Shown: positions 34,881 through 43,517 of the stretch, piece after piece
Numbering within the stretch: position 1 is the stretch's first letter
How the letters are laid out: the number at the start of each line of letters is the position of its first letter
Assembly (NCBI GenBank): GCA_041060555.1
Contig: JBEUDS010000020.1
Length of the DNA: 64,000 bases
DNA from: CAUJIW01 sp963205175
GTDB lineage: Bacteria > Pseudomonadota > Alphaproteobacteria > Sphingomonadales > Sphingomonadaceae
Strand: one strand, 5' to 3'
Translations under genes and position numbers: made by a program
Notes under the pieces: generated by a model
Databases searched by the model: none
What the model saw: only the letters and a program-made list of their open reading frames with translations
What the model was told of the DNA's origin: nothing

Positions 34881-35902
34881 GCCTCGACCCGGTCCACCAG
34901 ACCCCAGGCCTGCGCCTGCACGGCACCGATCCGGAACGCGCCAAGCACCATCCATAACAACCGATGCCGGCCAATCGCGCGTGCCAGTGTCACGGTTCCG
35001 CCAGCGCCGGGAATCAGTCCCATTTTCAGTTCGGGCAGTTGCGCGAACATATCGGGAGCGGCGATGCGATGACGAGCGGCGGCGGCAACTTCGATGCCCG
35101 AGCCCACACAGGCTCCTTGCAGCCGCACCGACGCCCGCTCGCCGAGCCGGTGAAGCAGGCCGGCACACCCGCGCAGGGTGCGGACAACGTGCGCGGCGGC
35201 GGGGTCGCGCGCGGTACCGAACTCCGGCAGATGGCCGCCGGTCGAAAAGCAGCGTCCCTCGCCGCGAATCTCAACCGATGGACAGCTGGGATCCTCCAGC
35301 ACATTGGCGAGTGCCTCATAGAGCGCGTCGCGCATCGCCGCTGTCATGGCGTTGCGGTTGCCCGGCGACGCCAGCCACAAGGTTACGTGGTCGCCCTCCC
35401 GCTCGTAGCGCACCAGCGATGATGACAACGGGGCTATCATCGACGAAGGCTCGATCTTGCGCGCCGCCAGCCAGCGGGCGAACTCACCGCCTGACAGCAG
35501 CATCGAATAGGCAAGCGATTCAACGTGCAGGGCCGCTTCGAAGGGTAGGATGTCGCCCAGCCGCAGCAGTCGAGCCAGCGTCGCCGCGGCAATCGGCGCG
35601 GTCGTCACCAGGGCCTCGACCTGTCCGCGCTGCGCCGCCAGTCGTGCCACCGGGATGCTCACCCACGGCGCCGGCGCGTCGGGACAGGTGGTCAGCAGGA
35701 CATCCAGACGTCCAGCGTCGACCGAAGGCAGGGCGCCGGCGGCATCGAGACCGACATGGATCGCCCACGCCGGCAAGGCATCAGGCACTGCGGCGGCGTC
35801 ATGCCACAGCAGCGGCTGCTCGCCGAGCGGCGAACAGCGATCATTCCCCAGCAGATCCTCACAAGGCGATGGCAACGACATACGCTGCCGATGTTCAGCC
35901 AT
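34877..35902 (-). CDS. Enoyl-CoA hydratase/isomerase with N-terminal extension
   Basis: A 341-residue crotonase. The last 170 residues are a standard crotonase core with GRCFSTGGHL (oxyanion region), GSGIEVAAAARHRIA and AQLPELKMGLIPGAGG. Both catalytic glutamates are present with the canonical 20-residue spacing (Glu of GIE and of PE). The first about 165 residues are extra and look like a decayed crotonase-like domain ending in ALHVESLAYSMLLSGGEFARWLAARK. Most crotonases are about 260 residues. It is coupled to the frameshifted CoA-transferase. It probably hydrates or isomerises an enoyl-CoA made in this operon. Confidence 0.83.
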   Translation of the reverse strand: MAEHRQRMSLPSPCEDLLGNDRCSPLGEQPLLWHDAAAVPDALPAWAIHVGLDAAGALPSVDAGRLDVLLTTCPDAPAPWVSIPVARLAAQRGQVEALVTTAPIAAATLARLLRLGDILPFEAALHVESLAYSMLLSGGEFARWLAARKIEPSSMIAPLSSSLVRYEREGDHVTLWLASPGNRNAMTAAMRDALYEALANVLEDPSCPSVEIRGEGRCFSTGGHLPEFGTARDPAAAHVVRTLRGCAGLLHRLGERASVRLQGACVGSGIEVAAAARHRIAAPDMFAQLPELKMGLIPGAGGTVTLARAIGRHRLLWMVLGAFRIGAVQAQAWGLVDRVEA

Positions 35903-35929
35903 GCCGGCGATCCAGGCAAGCGGGATTAA

Positions 35930-37159
35930 TCAGGCGATCGCGCCCTTGGCCTTCAGGGCCTCGATCCGCTCCCAACTGACGCCCAGTTCCAGCAGGAACA
36001 TCTCGGTATGTTCGGACGCCTCGGGCGCGCGCGTATTGCTGGCCGCCTGCTGGTTGAACTGCACCGGGTTGGCCACCAATTTGATCGGCGGCCCGCCATC
36101 GGCGGACTCGACCTCGAAAATGAAGCCATTGGCCTGCACCTGCTCATCGTGCTGCACGTCCGCCGGCGACTGGTAGGCCGCCCACTGACCTTTCATGGTC
36201 TTCAGGTGCTCGACCCAGTAGGCGAACGGCTTGCTCGCCATCGCCTGCTTGACCGCCGCATGTGCCGCCGCCGCGTTGTCCCGCAGCGCGTCGATGGTGG
36301 CGAAGCGCGGGTCCGTCGCGCATTCGGGAATACCCAAATGGGTGAAGGTATCCTCGATAAGCGGTGCCGGCGACAGCACGGTGAGGTTGATGAAGCCGCC
36401 ATCGGCGGTGCGGAACACCCCCATGAAGGGGTTGGTGGCCACAGCGTCCGTCCCCGGCAGCGGGTTGCTGAACGGGTTGAGCCCCAGTTCCATGCAAACA
36501 TCAATGCTGCACGCGGTCGCCCAGATGCCCGAGGACAGCAGTGACACGTCCACCTCGGTCGCCTCGCCCGTACGTTCGCGGTGGAACAGCGCCGCCGCGA
36601 TACCCCCGGCAATGTTCATGCCGCCGATGGTGTCACCATAGGCGGGCCCTGGCTGGGTCAGCGGGCCCTCCAGCTCACGCGGCGTCACCAGCATCGCCGA
36701 ACCACCACGCGCCCAGTAAGCGGTGGAATCGAAGCCGCCCTTGTCGCGTTCCGGCCCCTTCTCGCCGAAGGCGGAGCCGCGCACATAGATGATGTTGGGG
36801 TTGGCGGCCCGGATATGCTCAAGGTCGATTTTCAGCTTCTGGCGCGCCGATGGCAGATAGTTGGTCAGAAAGACGTCCGCCGTCCGCGCGATTTCGTAGA
36901 TGAGCTGACGGCCTTCCTCGGTGGCTATGTCCACGCCAACGCTGCGTTTGCCGCGATTGGGATGCTGCATCAAGGATGACCGCTGCGGATTGATCGCCAG
37001 CCGCTGCAGCTCCTTGATGCCGCGCTGCGCGTCGCCACGCACCGGATGCTCGATCTTGATCACGTCCGCGCCCCAGTCGGAGAGCACGCCGCCGGCCGCC
37101 GGCACGAAGGTGAACTGTGCCACCTCCAATACCCGGATGCCTTCCATTACCCTGGTCAT
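35930..37159 (-). CDS. Family-III CoA-transferase (CaiB/BaiF)
   Basis: A 409-residue CoA-transferase starting TRVMEGIRVLEVAQFTFVPAAGGVLSDWGADVIKIEHPVRGD, the family N-terminus. The segment YVRGSAFGEKGPERDKGGFDSTAYWARGG places the catalytic-type Asp in GGFD. It moves CoA between acyl thioesters and free acids in the cytoplasm. It lies 14 nt after the aldehyde dehydrogenase gene, suggesting the acid formed by P450/ALDH action is activated by CoA transfer rather than by an ATP-dependent ligase. Confidence 0.92.
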   Translation of the reverse strand: MTRVMEGIRVLEVAQFTFVPAAGGVLSDWGADVIKIEHPVRGDAQRGIKELQRLAINPQRSSLMQHPNRGKRSVGVDIATEEGRQLIYEIARTADVFLTNYLPSARQKLKIDLEHIRAANPNIIYVRGSAFGEKGPERDKGGFDSTAYWARGGSAMLVTPRELEGPLTQPGPAYGDTIGGMNIAGGIAAALFHRERTGEATEVDVSLLSSGIWATACSIDVCMELGLNPFSNPLPGTDAVATNPFMGVFRTADGGFINLTVLSPAPLIEDTFTHLGIPECATDPRFATIDALRDNAAAAHAAVKQAMASKPFAYWVEHLKTMKGQWAAYQSPADVQHDEQVQANGFIFEVESADGGPPIKLVANPVQFNQQAASNTRAPEASEHTEMFLLELGVSWERIEALKAKGAIA

Positions 37160-37173
37160 GCCGTGCTTCCCCC

Positions 37174-38649
37174 TCAGGCCGCGTGGAAACCGATCACCTT
37201 CTGGTAGGTGAACTCGTTGAGGCCATCCTCGCCATATTCACGACCATAGCCCGACCGCTTGATGCCCCCGAACGGTGCGTCGGACTGCATGGTGCCGGCG
37301 CCACCGTTGATGGCGACACCACCCGTGCGCAGTCGCAGCGCCATTTCGTAGGCACGGCCAGCATCGGCCGACCAGATGGCGCCCGAGAGGCCAAAATCGC
37401 TGGCATTGGCGAGGGCGATCGCTTCCTCGTCGTCATCGAAGCCGATGACGGCGCCGATCGGTCCGAACACTTCCTCCTGCGCCAGACGGCTATCGTTCCT
37501 CACATTGTCGAACAGCGTCGGCTGGAAGAAGAATCCCCGTTGGAAATCCGCCGGACGCTTGCCACCAGCGACCAGGGTGGCCCCCTCATCAAGGGCGATC
37601 GCCACATAGTCCTCGGTGCGCTTGCGCGCCACCTCACGGATGAGCGGTCCATAGGTGACGGTGGGATCGGCGGGATTGCCCATCTTGAGATGACCCAGCA
37701 TCGCCTGCACCGCGGCGACGAACTGTGGACGAATGCTGTTGTGGACAAGATGTCGAGTGGTAAGCGCGCAGCCCTGGCCGCAATGAACAGTGAATCCCGC
37801 CAGCCCCGCCATCGCCGCCTGCTGAATGTCAGCGTCCGCCCGTACGATCAGCGCCGACTTGCCGCCCAGTTCCATGACGATGCGTTTGAGCGTCGGCGCG
37901 GACTGAGCCTGGATCATGGCGCCGACCTTGTCCGACCCCGTGAAATGGACAAGATCGACGCGCGGGTCGGTTGTAAGCAACTTGCCGGCCTCCACATCGC
38001 CAGTGACGATGCTGAGAACGCCCTTCGGCAGACCAACCTCATCGGCAATCTCGCCGAGGATCAAGGCTTCCATCGGCGTATAGGGCGATGGCTTCAGGAC
38101 CACCGTGCAGCCAGCAACCATCGCCGGCACCACCTTGCCGATATTGAGGAAGAACGGGAAATTATAGGGGGAAATGGCGCCAACCACGCCGATCGGCTCG
38201 CGGCTGACGACGCCGGTGCCGAGCGTCTTGCCGCCCTGGGCGTTCGGCGTCAGCTCCACCGGTAGCGACGTCACCGCCGGGCGCCCCGCGATCTCCACCG
38301 TGCGGCGGGCATGTTTCATCGGAATGCCGTATTGCAGAAACTCCGCCAGCATCCGCGTCGCGCCAGCCTCGGCGACGATCATGTCGACAATCGCCGCCTT
38401 GCGGGCCTCGACGGCATTGAGGAAGCGGGTCATCACCGCCTGCCGCTCGCTGTCCGGCAGGCGCGGCCAGTCGCCGGTATCGAAAGCGCGACGGGCGGCG
38501 GCGATCGCCGCCTCGACCTGGGACGCACTGCCCACCGGCGCTTCGATCAGCAGGCTTTCGTCGGCCGGGTTGATGACCGGTTCGCGAACGCTGGTCGGTT
38601 GCCATTCGCCACCGACGTAGATGGCATCGGGGTGTTGGAGATAGGCCAT
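37174..38649 (-). CDS. NAD(P)-dependent aldehyde dehydrogenase
   Basis: A 491-residue ALDH. The catalytic Cys is in GQGCALTTR (Cys294) and the general-base Glu is Glu260 in MELGGK. PYNFPF and FTGSDKVG mark the cofactor-binding domain, and EVFGPIGAVIGFDDDEEAIALAN the C-terminal part. It oxidises an aldehyde to the acid. The gene lies 11 nt after the P450 gene, so a sequence alcohol/methyl to aldehyde to acid is plausible. An ACAGGAAACC ribosome site precedes the ATG. Confidence 0.94.
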   Translation of the reverse strand: MAYLQHPDAIYVGGEWQPTSVREPVINPADESLLIEAPVGSASQVEAAIAAARRAFDTGDWPRLPDSERQAVMTRFLNAVEARKAAIVDMIVAEAGATRMLAEFLQYGIPMKHARRTVEIAGRPAVTSLPVELTPNAQGGKTLGTGVVSREPIGVVGAISPYNFPFFLNIGKVVPAMVAGCTVVLKPSPYTPMEALILGEIADEVGLPKGVLSIVTGDVEAGKLLTTDPRVDLVHFTGSDKVGAMIQAQSAPTLKRIVMELGGKSALIVRADADIQQAAMAGLAGFTVHCGQGCALTTRHLVHNSIRPQFVAAVQAMLGHLKMGNPADPTVTYGPLIREVARKRTEDYVAIALDEGATLVAGGKRPADFQRGFFFQPTLFDNVRNDSRLAQEEVFGPIGAVIGFDDDEEAIALANASDFGLSGAIWSADAGRAYEMALRLRTGGVAINGGAGTMQSDAPFGGIKRSGYGREYGEDGLNEFTYQKVIGFHAA

Positions 38650-38660
38650 GAGGTTTCCTG

Positions 38661-39950
38661 TCAGGATTGTACCGCGCCGTCCCAGACGAGAGGCAGGTTG
38701 CGAATGGAAAGCAGGCCGGGGGTGACCGTGGTATCCGCCCCCGGCGCGACCCGAAACGGTGGCACTCGCCGCAGGAATTCCTCCAGCAGCACCCGCAGTT
38801 CGCGCCGCGCCAGATGCGCGCCGAGACAGGCGTGGATGCCGCCGGCAAAGGTATAGTGACGATTGACCGGGCGCGCCGGATCAAACTGGTGCGGGCAGGC
38901 GAACTGCTTATCGTCAAAATTGCCGGCACTGTTCAGGCAGATGACCCAGTCACCTTTCTTCACTGTCACGCCGTGCCACTCGAAATCCTTTTTTGCCTGG
39001 CGGTGAGAATTGACCAGTGGCTGCGTGCGCAGGAACTCCTCGACGGCGGTGTTAATGAGTTCGGGATGCGCTCTCAGCCGTTGCTGCAGCGTCGGGTCCA
39101 TGGCCAGGCGACGGAACATCTGGCTGATGGTGGACGCAACGGTGTCGAGCCCGCCCAGCCAGAGGAACCAGGTCATGCCGATCCGTTCGTCGTCGGTAAG
39201 CGGGCGACCATCGATGACGCCATTGGCGATATAGCTCGCCACGCCATCGTCCGGATTTTTCTGCTTCTCGGCGATGAAGCCGCGCAGGTAGGCCAGCACT
39301 TGCGCGACGGCGGTCCCCACCCTCCTGGGGTCGCCGCTGTGCAGGATCTCCCATTCCCAGGCGAGAAACTGCTCGAACATCGAGAACGGCAGCTTCATCA
39401 GGTTGAGGAAGATCCGCACCGGATAAATGCGCCCAAAATCATAGGCGATATCGACCGTGCCCTCGTCGGCGACGCCATCGATCATCTCGGTGACAACCGA
39501 CCGGATGTAGGGAATCATGTCGTTGAGCGCCTTGGGCGTGAAGAACGGCGTCAGGAACCGCCGATAGCGGCCATGGTCGGGCGGATCACTGCCAAGCGGC
39601 AGCGACGGGAAAGTCTCGCCGGCCAGCACCTGGAACTGGGCGACGCCGACCGCCGAGAAACACTCGTTGTCCTCATAAACCCGCTGGATGTCCTCATAAT
39701 GGGAGACCGTCCAGGCACCACAGGTGAAGGTGGTGAAGGGATATGGATACCAGAGCAGCCTTGGTACGCCGGGTGCCCGCAGTCGCTGGGCGAAGACATA
39801 GGGGTCGGCCAGATCGTTGGGGACATAGCCCATGGCGAAGCGCAGATCGAGTACCCGGTCGGCGGGAACATGATCCGGCGCCGGCAATCCCGCGGGAAGC
39901 AGCAACGGCTCCGTCCCCCGGGCGATGGAGGTCATGACAGGTGCAGCCAT
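38661..39950 (-). CDS. Cytochrome P450
   Basis: A 429-residue soluble bacterial P450. The haem-thiolate loop is FAGGIHACLG (Cys375), the K-helix ExxR is in VEEFLRTQPLV, and the I-helix reads FLWLGGLDTVAST (Asp-Thr pair for oxygen activation). The N-terminal region lacks a membrane anchor. Most such class-I P450s need a ferredoxin and reductase, and neither gene is in the window. It starts 9 nt after the amidohydrolase gene and precedes an ALDH gene, which suggests terminal or ring hydroxylation leading to an acid. Confidence 0.94.
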   Translation of the reverse strand: MAAPVMTSIARGTEPLLLPAGLPAPDHVPADRVLDLRFAMGYVPNDLADPYVFAQRLRAPGVPRLLWYPYPFTTFTCGAWTVSHYEDIQRVYEDNECFSAVGVAQFQVLAGETFPSLPLGSDPPDHGRYRRFLTPFFTPKALNDMIPYIRSVVTEMIDGVADEGTVDIAYDFGRIYPVRIFLNLMKLPFSMFEQFLAWEWEILHSGDPRRVGTAVAQVLAYLRGFIAEKQKNPDDGVASYIANGVIDGRPLTDDERIGMTWFLWLGGLDTVASTISQMFRRLAMDPTLQQRLRAHPELINTAVEEFLRTQPLVNSHRQAKKDFEWHGVTVKKGDWVICLNSAGNFDDKQFACPHQFDPARPVNRHYTFAGGIHACLGAHLARRELRVLLEEFLRRVPPFRVAPGADTTVTPGLLSIRNLPLVWDGAVQS

Positions 39951-39959
39951 GGTATGCGC

Positions 39960-41273
39960 TCAGGCCGAGGCAAACATGCGCTGGATCTCGCCCGATGTCA
40001 CCGGCCGCCGCGCCCGCCCCACCAGGTCCATGCTGTCGGTTTTCAGGCCGCCAAGATTATGGCGCGGCGAAACATCGACATGCTTGCCGAGTTCGCGCAG
40101 ATGGCCCACCGTGCACTTCTCCCGCCCGCCGTTGAGCGCATAGGCGTCGAAATGATATTCCCGCATGACGTTGAGATGGGTAATCTTGTCGATCGTGGCA
40201 GGCGCCAGTCCATTGGCCGCGGCCCAGAGGAATTCCGGCACGTTCGGCCAGACGGTGTCCGAGTGGGGGTAATCGCACTCGTAAGCGACCATATTCTCGT
40301 TCATGTACTCGAGATTTTTCAAGCCGAACTGGTCATCGATGAAACAGCAGATGACATGCCGCTTGAACACATCCGACGGCCTCTCGCCGGCGAAATCACT
40401 GAACGTCCACTCATGGTGATGCTCGTAGGTAAAATCGGCACGCTCCAGGAAATAGGGCACCCAGCCGATACCACCTTCGGACAGCGCCATGCGCAGATCC
40501 GGATAGCGCTTCCAGAAGCTGGCAAACGTCCAGTCGGCCGCCGAATTGGCGATCGAGATCGGCATCGCGGTGATCCAGGCGTCGATCGGGCTTTCGTCCG
40601 ACGCATGCAATGCCCGGGCGCCGGTACCGATATGGCAGTTGATCACCATCTTGTAGTCGACGCAGGCCCTCCAGAACGGCTCCCAATAATCATTGTGGAT
40701 GCTCGGCAGGCCGATATTGGCGGGATTGTCGGAGAATGACACCGCATGGACGCCCAGCGCGCTCATGCGCTTCATCTCGTTGAGCGTCTCATCCATGTCC
40801 CAGGCTGGAATCAGGCACATGGGGATGAACCGGCCCGGCGCCGAGGCACACCACTCCAGGACATGCCAGTCATTCCACGCGCGAACGGCCTGCAACGCCT
40901 CCTCCGGGGCAGCCTTGGCCATGCCGACGAACACGCCACCGGCAAAACCTGGCATGGTCGGGAAGTTCAGCGACGCCAGCAGCCCATTGGCGTTCATGTC
41001 GTCGATGCGGCATTTGGGATCAAAAGTACCAGGCCGCAGCTGCGCGTACGCGGTTGGCTCCATGCCATATTCGCTGCGCGGACGACCAACCACGGCATTC
41101 AGGCCAATGGTGGGAAAGCGTTGGCCATTCCACTGCCAGACATCCTTGCCGTCAGCATGGATGATGTGCGGCGCCCGGTCCTTCTTGCCATCGGGGTAGT
41201 GGCGCACGAACGCTTCCGGCGGCTCGATCGCATGATCGTCGACGCTGATAATGACCATGTCTTCCATGCGCAT
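39960..41273 (-). CDS. Amidohydrolase family 2 (ACMSD-like) protein
   Basis: A 437-residue protein of the amidohydrolase-2 group widespread in actinobacterial and sphingomonad catabolic clusters. Motifs are ISVDDHAIEPPEAF (Asp-x-His type first metal site), NCHIGTGA (His) and YECDYPHSDTVWP (Asp). Reactions in the family include decarboxylation and hydrolysis of cyclic intermediates. GGGGAGAG lies 5 nt before the ATG. It is the first gene of the seven-gene minus-strand operon running to 32517, and motif B lies 43 nt upstream. Confidence 0.88.
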   Translation of the reverse strand: MRMEDMVIISVDDHAIEPPEAFVRHYPDGKKDRAPHIIHADGKDVWQWNGQRFPTIGLNAVVGRPRSEYGMEPTAYAQLRPGTFDPKCRIDDMNANGLLASLNFPTMPGFAGGVFVGMAKAAPEEALQAVRAWNDWHVLEWCASAPGRFIPMCLIPAWDMDETLNEMKRMSALGVHAVSFSDNPANIGLPSIHNDYWEPFWRACVDYKMVINCHIGTGARALHASDESPIDAWITAMPISIANSAADWTFASFWKRYPDLRMALSEGGIGWVPYFLERADFTYEHHHEWTFSDFAGERPSDVFKRHVICCFIDDQFGLKNLEYMNENMVAYECDYPHSDTVWPNVPEFLWAAANGLAPATIDKITHLNVMREYHFDAYALNGGREKCTVGHLRELGKHVDVSPRHNLGGLKTDSMDLVGRARRPVTSGEIQRMFASA

Positions 41274-41315
41274 GGCGCTCTCCCCATCCTGGCCGCTTGA
41301 TTACGCGACTCTAAA

Positions 41316-41332
41316 ATTGATGATGTGTCAAT
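41316..41332 (-). promoter_or_regulatory. Motif B, copy 3 (ATTGATGATGTGTCAAT)
   Basis: Same 17-bp palindrome class as at 27031 and 28701; on the minus strand it reads ATTGACACATCATCAAT. It is 43 nt upstream of the first gene of the P450 operon, the same distance as copy 2 from its SDR gene. Confidence 0.72.
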
Positions 41333-41511
41333 TTATCGAAGGGGCGACCCAAAAGCAACGTCAAAATCCACCCGCTCCGACGTCGCGGGAGGGGGCACGG
41401 TTGGCGAGATCAACACAGGCATGAGCCGACGACCGGCGCCAACGCATAGACACCAGTTTCAGTGTCGGACCGGGAACACCCGGTCCGCTCCATGCAGGCT
41501 CCGTGAGCGCT

Positions 41512-42309
41512 TCAGCGCAAGCTGGAGAGAGAGTCGACGATGCGGGCGCCCTCGTCGCCCGCCGTCCAGGTTTCGTGGGCATTGCGCAAGTGCAGCCGCC
41601 AGTGCGCGACGGCTTCCTCCACCTTGCCCGCCTCGATCAGCGACACCAGCTTCTCGTATGAACGCAAGCCGGCGCGCGTGCTCTTCATCCGGTCCTCATG
41701 ACTACGCGGGTGGCGACGTTGAAAATCGTTCTGATGCTTGCGCGCGAGATTGAGCAGCATGCGATTCATGAAGCTGAGCGTCTTGTTGCCGGTCGCCTCC
41801 ACCAGAAGCTGATGAAACAGCGCCACCGAATCGATGAATTCGTCGTAGAGATCCCTGCTGTGCAGATCTGACAGGTTGGCCAGCACGCGCTTGACCGTGG
41901 CCATGCCCGGCGTCTGTCCCTTGGCCGTCGCCAGCCACCGCACAACCGTCGGTTCGATGGCGAGACGCGCCTGGTAGAGATCGGCAATGGTCGTGCCCTG
42001 GGACTCCAGCACATAGCCCGCATAGCGCGACACGAGTTCGACGGCCGGCTTGTGCACCTTGGCGCCCGTGCGCGACCCCCTGACAACGCTGATCAGGCCC
42101 TCGGCCTCCAGGATACGAAAAGCCTCGCGCAGGGTTGGCCGGGAAATGCCCAGACTCTCCATCAGCTGCCCCTCGGGCGGCAGCGCGTCCCCCTCGTTCA
42201 GTTCACCCCGAATAACTTGCGCACGGATCTTGTCGGCCACGATCTCGCTGGTTTTCGGCACATGGATGCGCTGCGGGGCGCTGTCGTCATCATCCATGCC
42301 GAGAAACAT
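41512..42309 (-). CDS. GntR/FadR-type regulator 1
   Basis: A 265-residue FadR-subfamily regulator: winged helix (EIVADKIRAQVIRGELNEGDALPPEGQLMESLGISRPTLREAFRILEAEGLISVVRG) followed by an FCD helical ligand domain (LYQARLAIEPTVVRWLA; SVALFHQLLVEATGNKTL). The start at 42309 is fixed by GGAGGT placed 7 nt before MFLGMDDDD; a longer frame to 42345 would encode the ribosome site. The FCD domain usually binds a metal and an organic acid or acyl-CoA. It is a single gene between the P450 operon and the thioesterase gene. Its target is unknown. Confidence 0.9.
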   Translation of the reverse strand: MFLGMDDDDSAPQRIHVPKTSEIVADKIRAQVIRGELNEGDALPPEGQLMESLGISRPTLREAFRILEAEGLISVVRGSRTGAKVHKPAVELVSRYAGYVLESQGTTIADLYQARLAIEPTVVRWLATAKGQTPGMATVKRVLANLSDLHSRDLYDEFIDSVALFHQLLVEATGNKTLSFMNRMLLNLARKHQNDFQRRHPRSHEDRMKSTRAGLRSYEKLVSLIEAGKVEEAVAHWRLHLRNAHETWTAGDEGARIVDSLSSLR

Positions 42310-42593
42310 CGCGGGGACCTCCATTGTCAGTGCATTGCGAAACATCTCGGCAAGATAGTGAACCTACTTTCACAACTAAAGGAAAAAGATACGAGACTGT
42401 AGCAATCGGGAGGCACCCCCAAGCGTCTATTGCACGATGTACGTTGAGCACATCTATTTGCGCCCTACGGTGCCGGAGTCGGCCAGCTCGCGCACCTTCA
42501 GCGGACGAAACATGATTCTCGCCCTTGCGGTCTCGCGGCCCGACAGCATACCTATAGCACCAAGTATGCCATCTGTCACACGGGATCACCTCA

Positions 42594-43415
42594 ATGAGCC
42601 CACCTGAGGAGCGGCCATGGCCGCCCTATTATTTCAGCGCAGCCGACGGCCTGTATCAGCCATCTGGACTGGCGCGCAGCCCCTGGGATCGGCGCGCCAT
42701 CGCGGGCGGCCCCGTCAGTGCCCTCCTCGCCACCGGCGCCGAGGACAGCAGCCTTGACGCCGACTTTGAAATCGCGCGCCTGACGGTCGACATCCTGGGG
42801 AAAGTGCCACACCAGCCGCTGCGCCTCGACACCGAAACCCTGCGAGATGGCCGCCAGACCAAGCTGCACCGCACCGTCATCCTCGCTGACGGTCGCATAG
42901 TCGCCCAGGCCCACGTACTGCGTGTGCGCCGCGCAACAACGCCGGCTTTTGATCCGCCGCATGACTATCCTGCGCCCGAGGCGGTCAGGCTTACCACTGG
43001 CGCGGGGCCAGCCCGGATGGCTGGCGCCATCCTGCATCGCCCAATCCTAGGCGGCCCGGGGCAACCCGGCCGGGGCATTGCCTGGCTGGCCATGAACGGC
43101 CAGATCGTCGCCGACGTCACCCCTTCACCGTTCGTCAAGGCGGCAATGTTCGCCGACTTCGGCAACGGTTTCGGCAACGCCACTCCAGCCAGCGAGTGGA
43201 GCTACGCCAACCTGGACATCAGCCTGCAGTTCCTGCGGATGCCGGCGGGCGAGTGGCTGCTGATTGATGCCGAGACACACATGGCCGGCAACGGACACGG
43301 CACGGCGCGCAGCACCTTCGCGGACGCTCTAGGCATCTACGCCCGCGGCCTGCAGACGATCTTCGTGGCACCAGGCCACTTGTCCGATCGCCGTCAGCCA
43401 GCGGCCAAGGCCTAA
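42594..43415 (+). CDS. Acyl-CoA thioesterase-like double-hotdog protein
   Basis: A 273-residue protein of the thioesterase-like (TesB-related) superfamily with two hotdog repeats. The first has GGPVSALLATGAED and LTVDILGKVPHQPLRLDTETLRDGRQTKLHRTVI, the second has ASEWSYANLDISLQFLRMPAGEWLLIDAETH and GNGHGTARSTFADALG. It would release acids from CoA esters, perhaps recycling CoA from dead-end products. It lies 285 nt from the GntR gene and 100 nt before the ligase operon, which has its own motif A. Confidence 0.82.
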   Translation: MSPPEERPWPPYYFSAADGLYQPSGLARSPWDRRAIAGGPVSALLATGAEDSSLDADFEIARLTVDILGKVPHQPLRLDTETLRDGRQTKLHRTVILADGRIVAQAHVLRVRRATTPAFDPPHDYPAPEAVRLTTGAGPARMAGAILHRPILGGPGQPGRGIAWLAMNGQIVADVTPSPFVKAAMFADFGNGFGNATPASEWSYANLDISLQFLRMPAGEWLLIDAETHMAGNGHGTARSTFADALGIYARGLQTIFVAPGHLSDRRQPAAKA

Positions 43416-43467
43416 CAATACCGCCATCTCGTCATTCATCCGCCCGAGCCGCGTTACGCTTGCGTCA

Positions 43468-43483
43468 AGTTATATAACTAGGT
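43468..43483 (+). promoter_or_regulatory. Motif A, copy 2 (AGTTATATAACTAGGT)
   Basis: The site fills the 17-nt spacer between TTGCGT (43460) and TAATAG, a good core promoter for the ligase gene 35 nt downstream. It contains the perfect palindrome AGTTATATAACT, so a bound protein would block RNA polymerase. Confidence 0.75.
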
Positions 43484-43517
43484 AATAGAGCGATAGCAGA
43501 AGAAGGTAGACCCTTGA

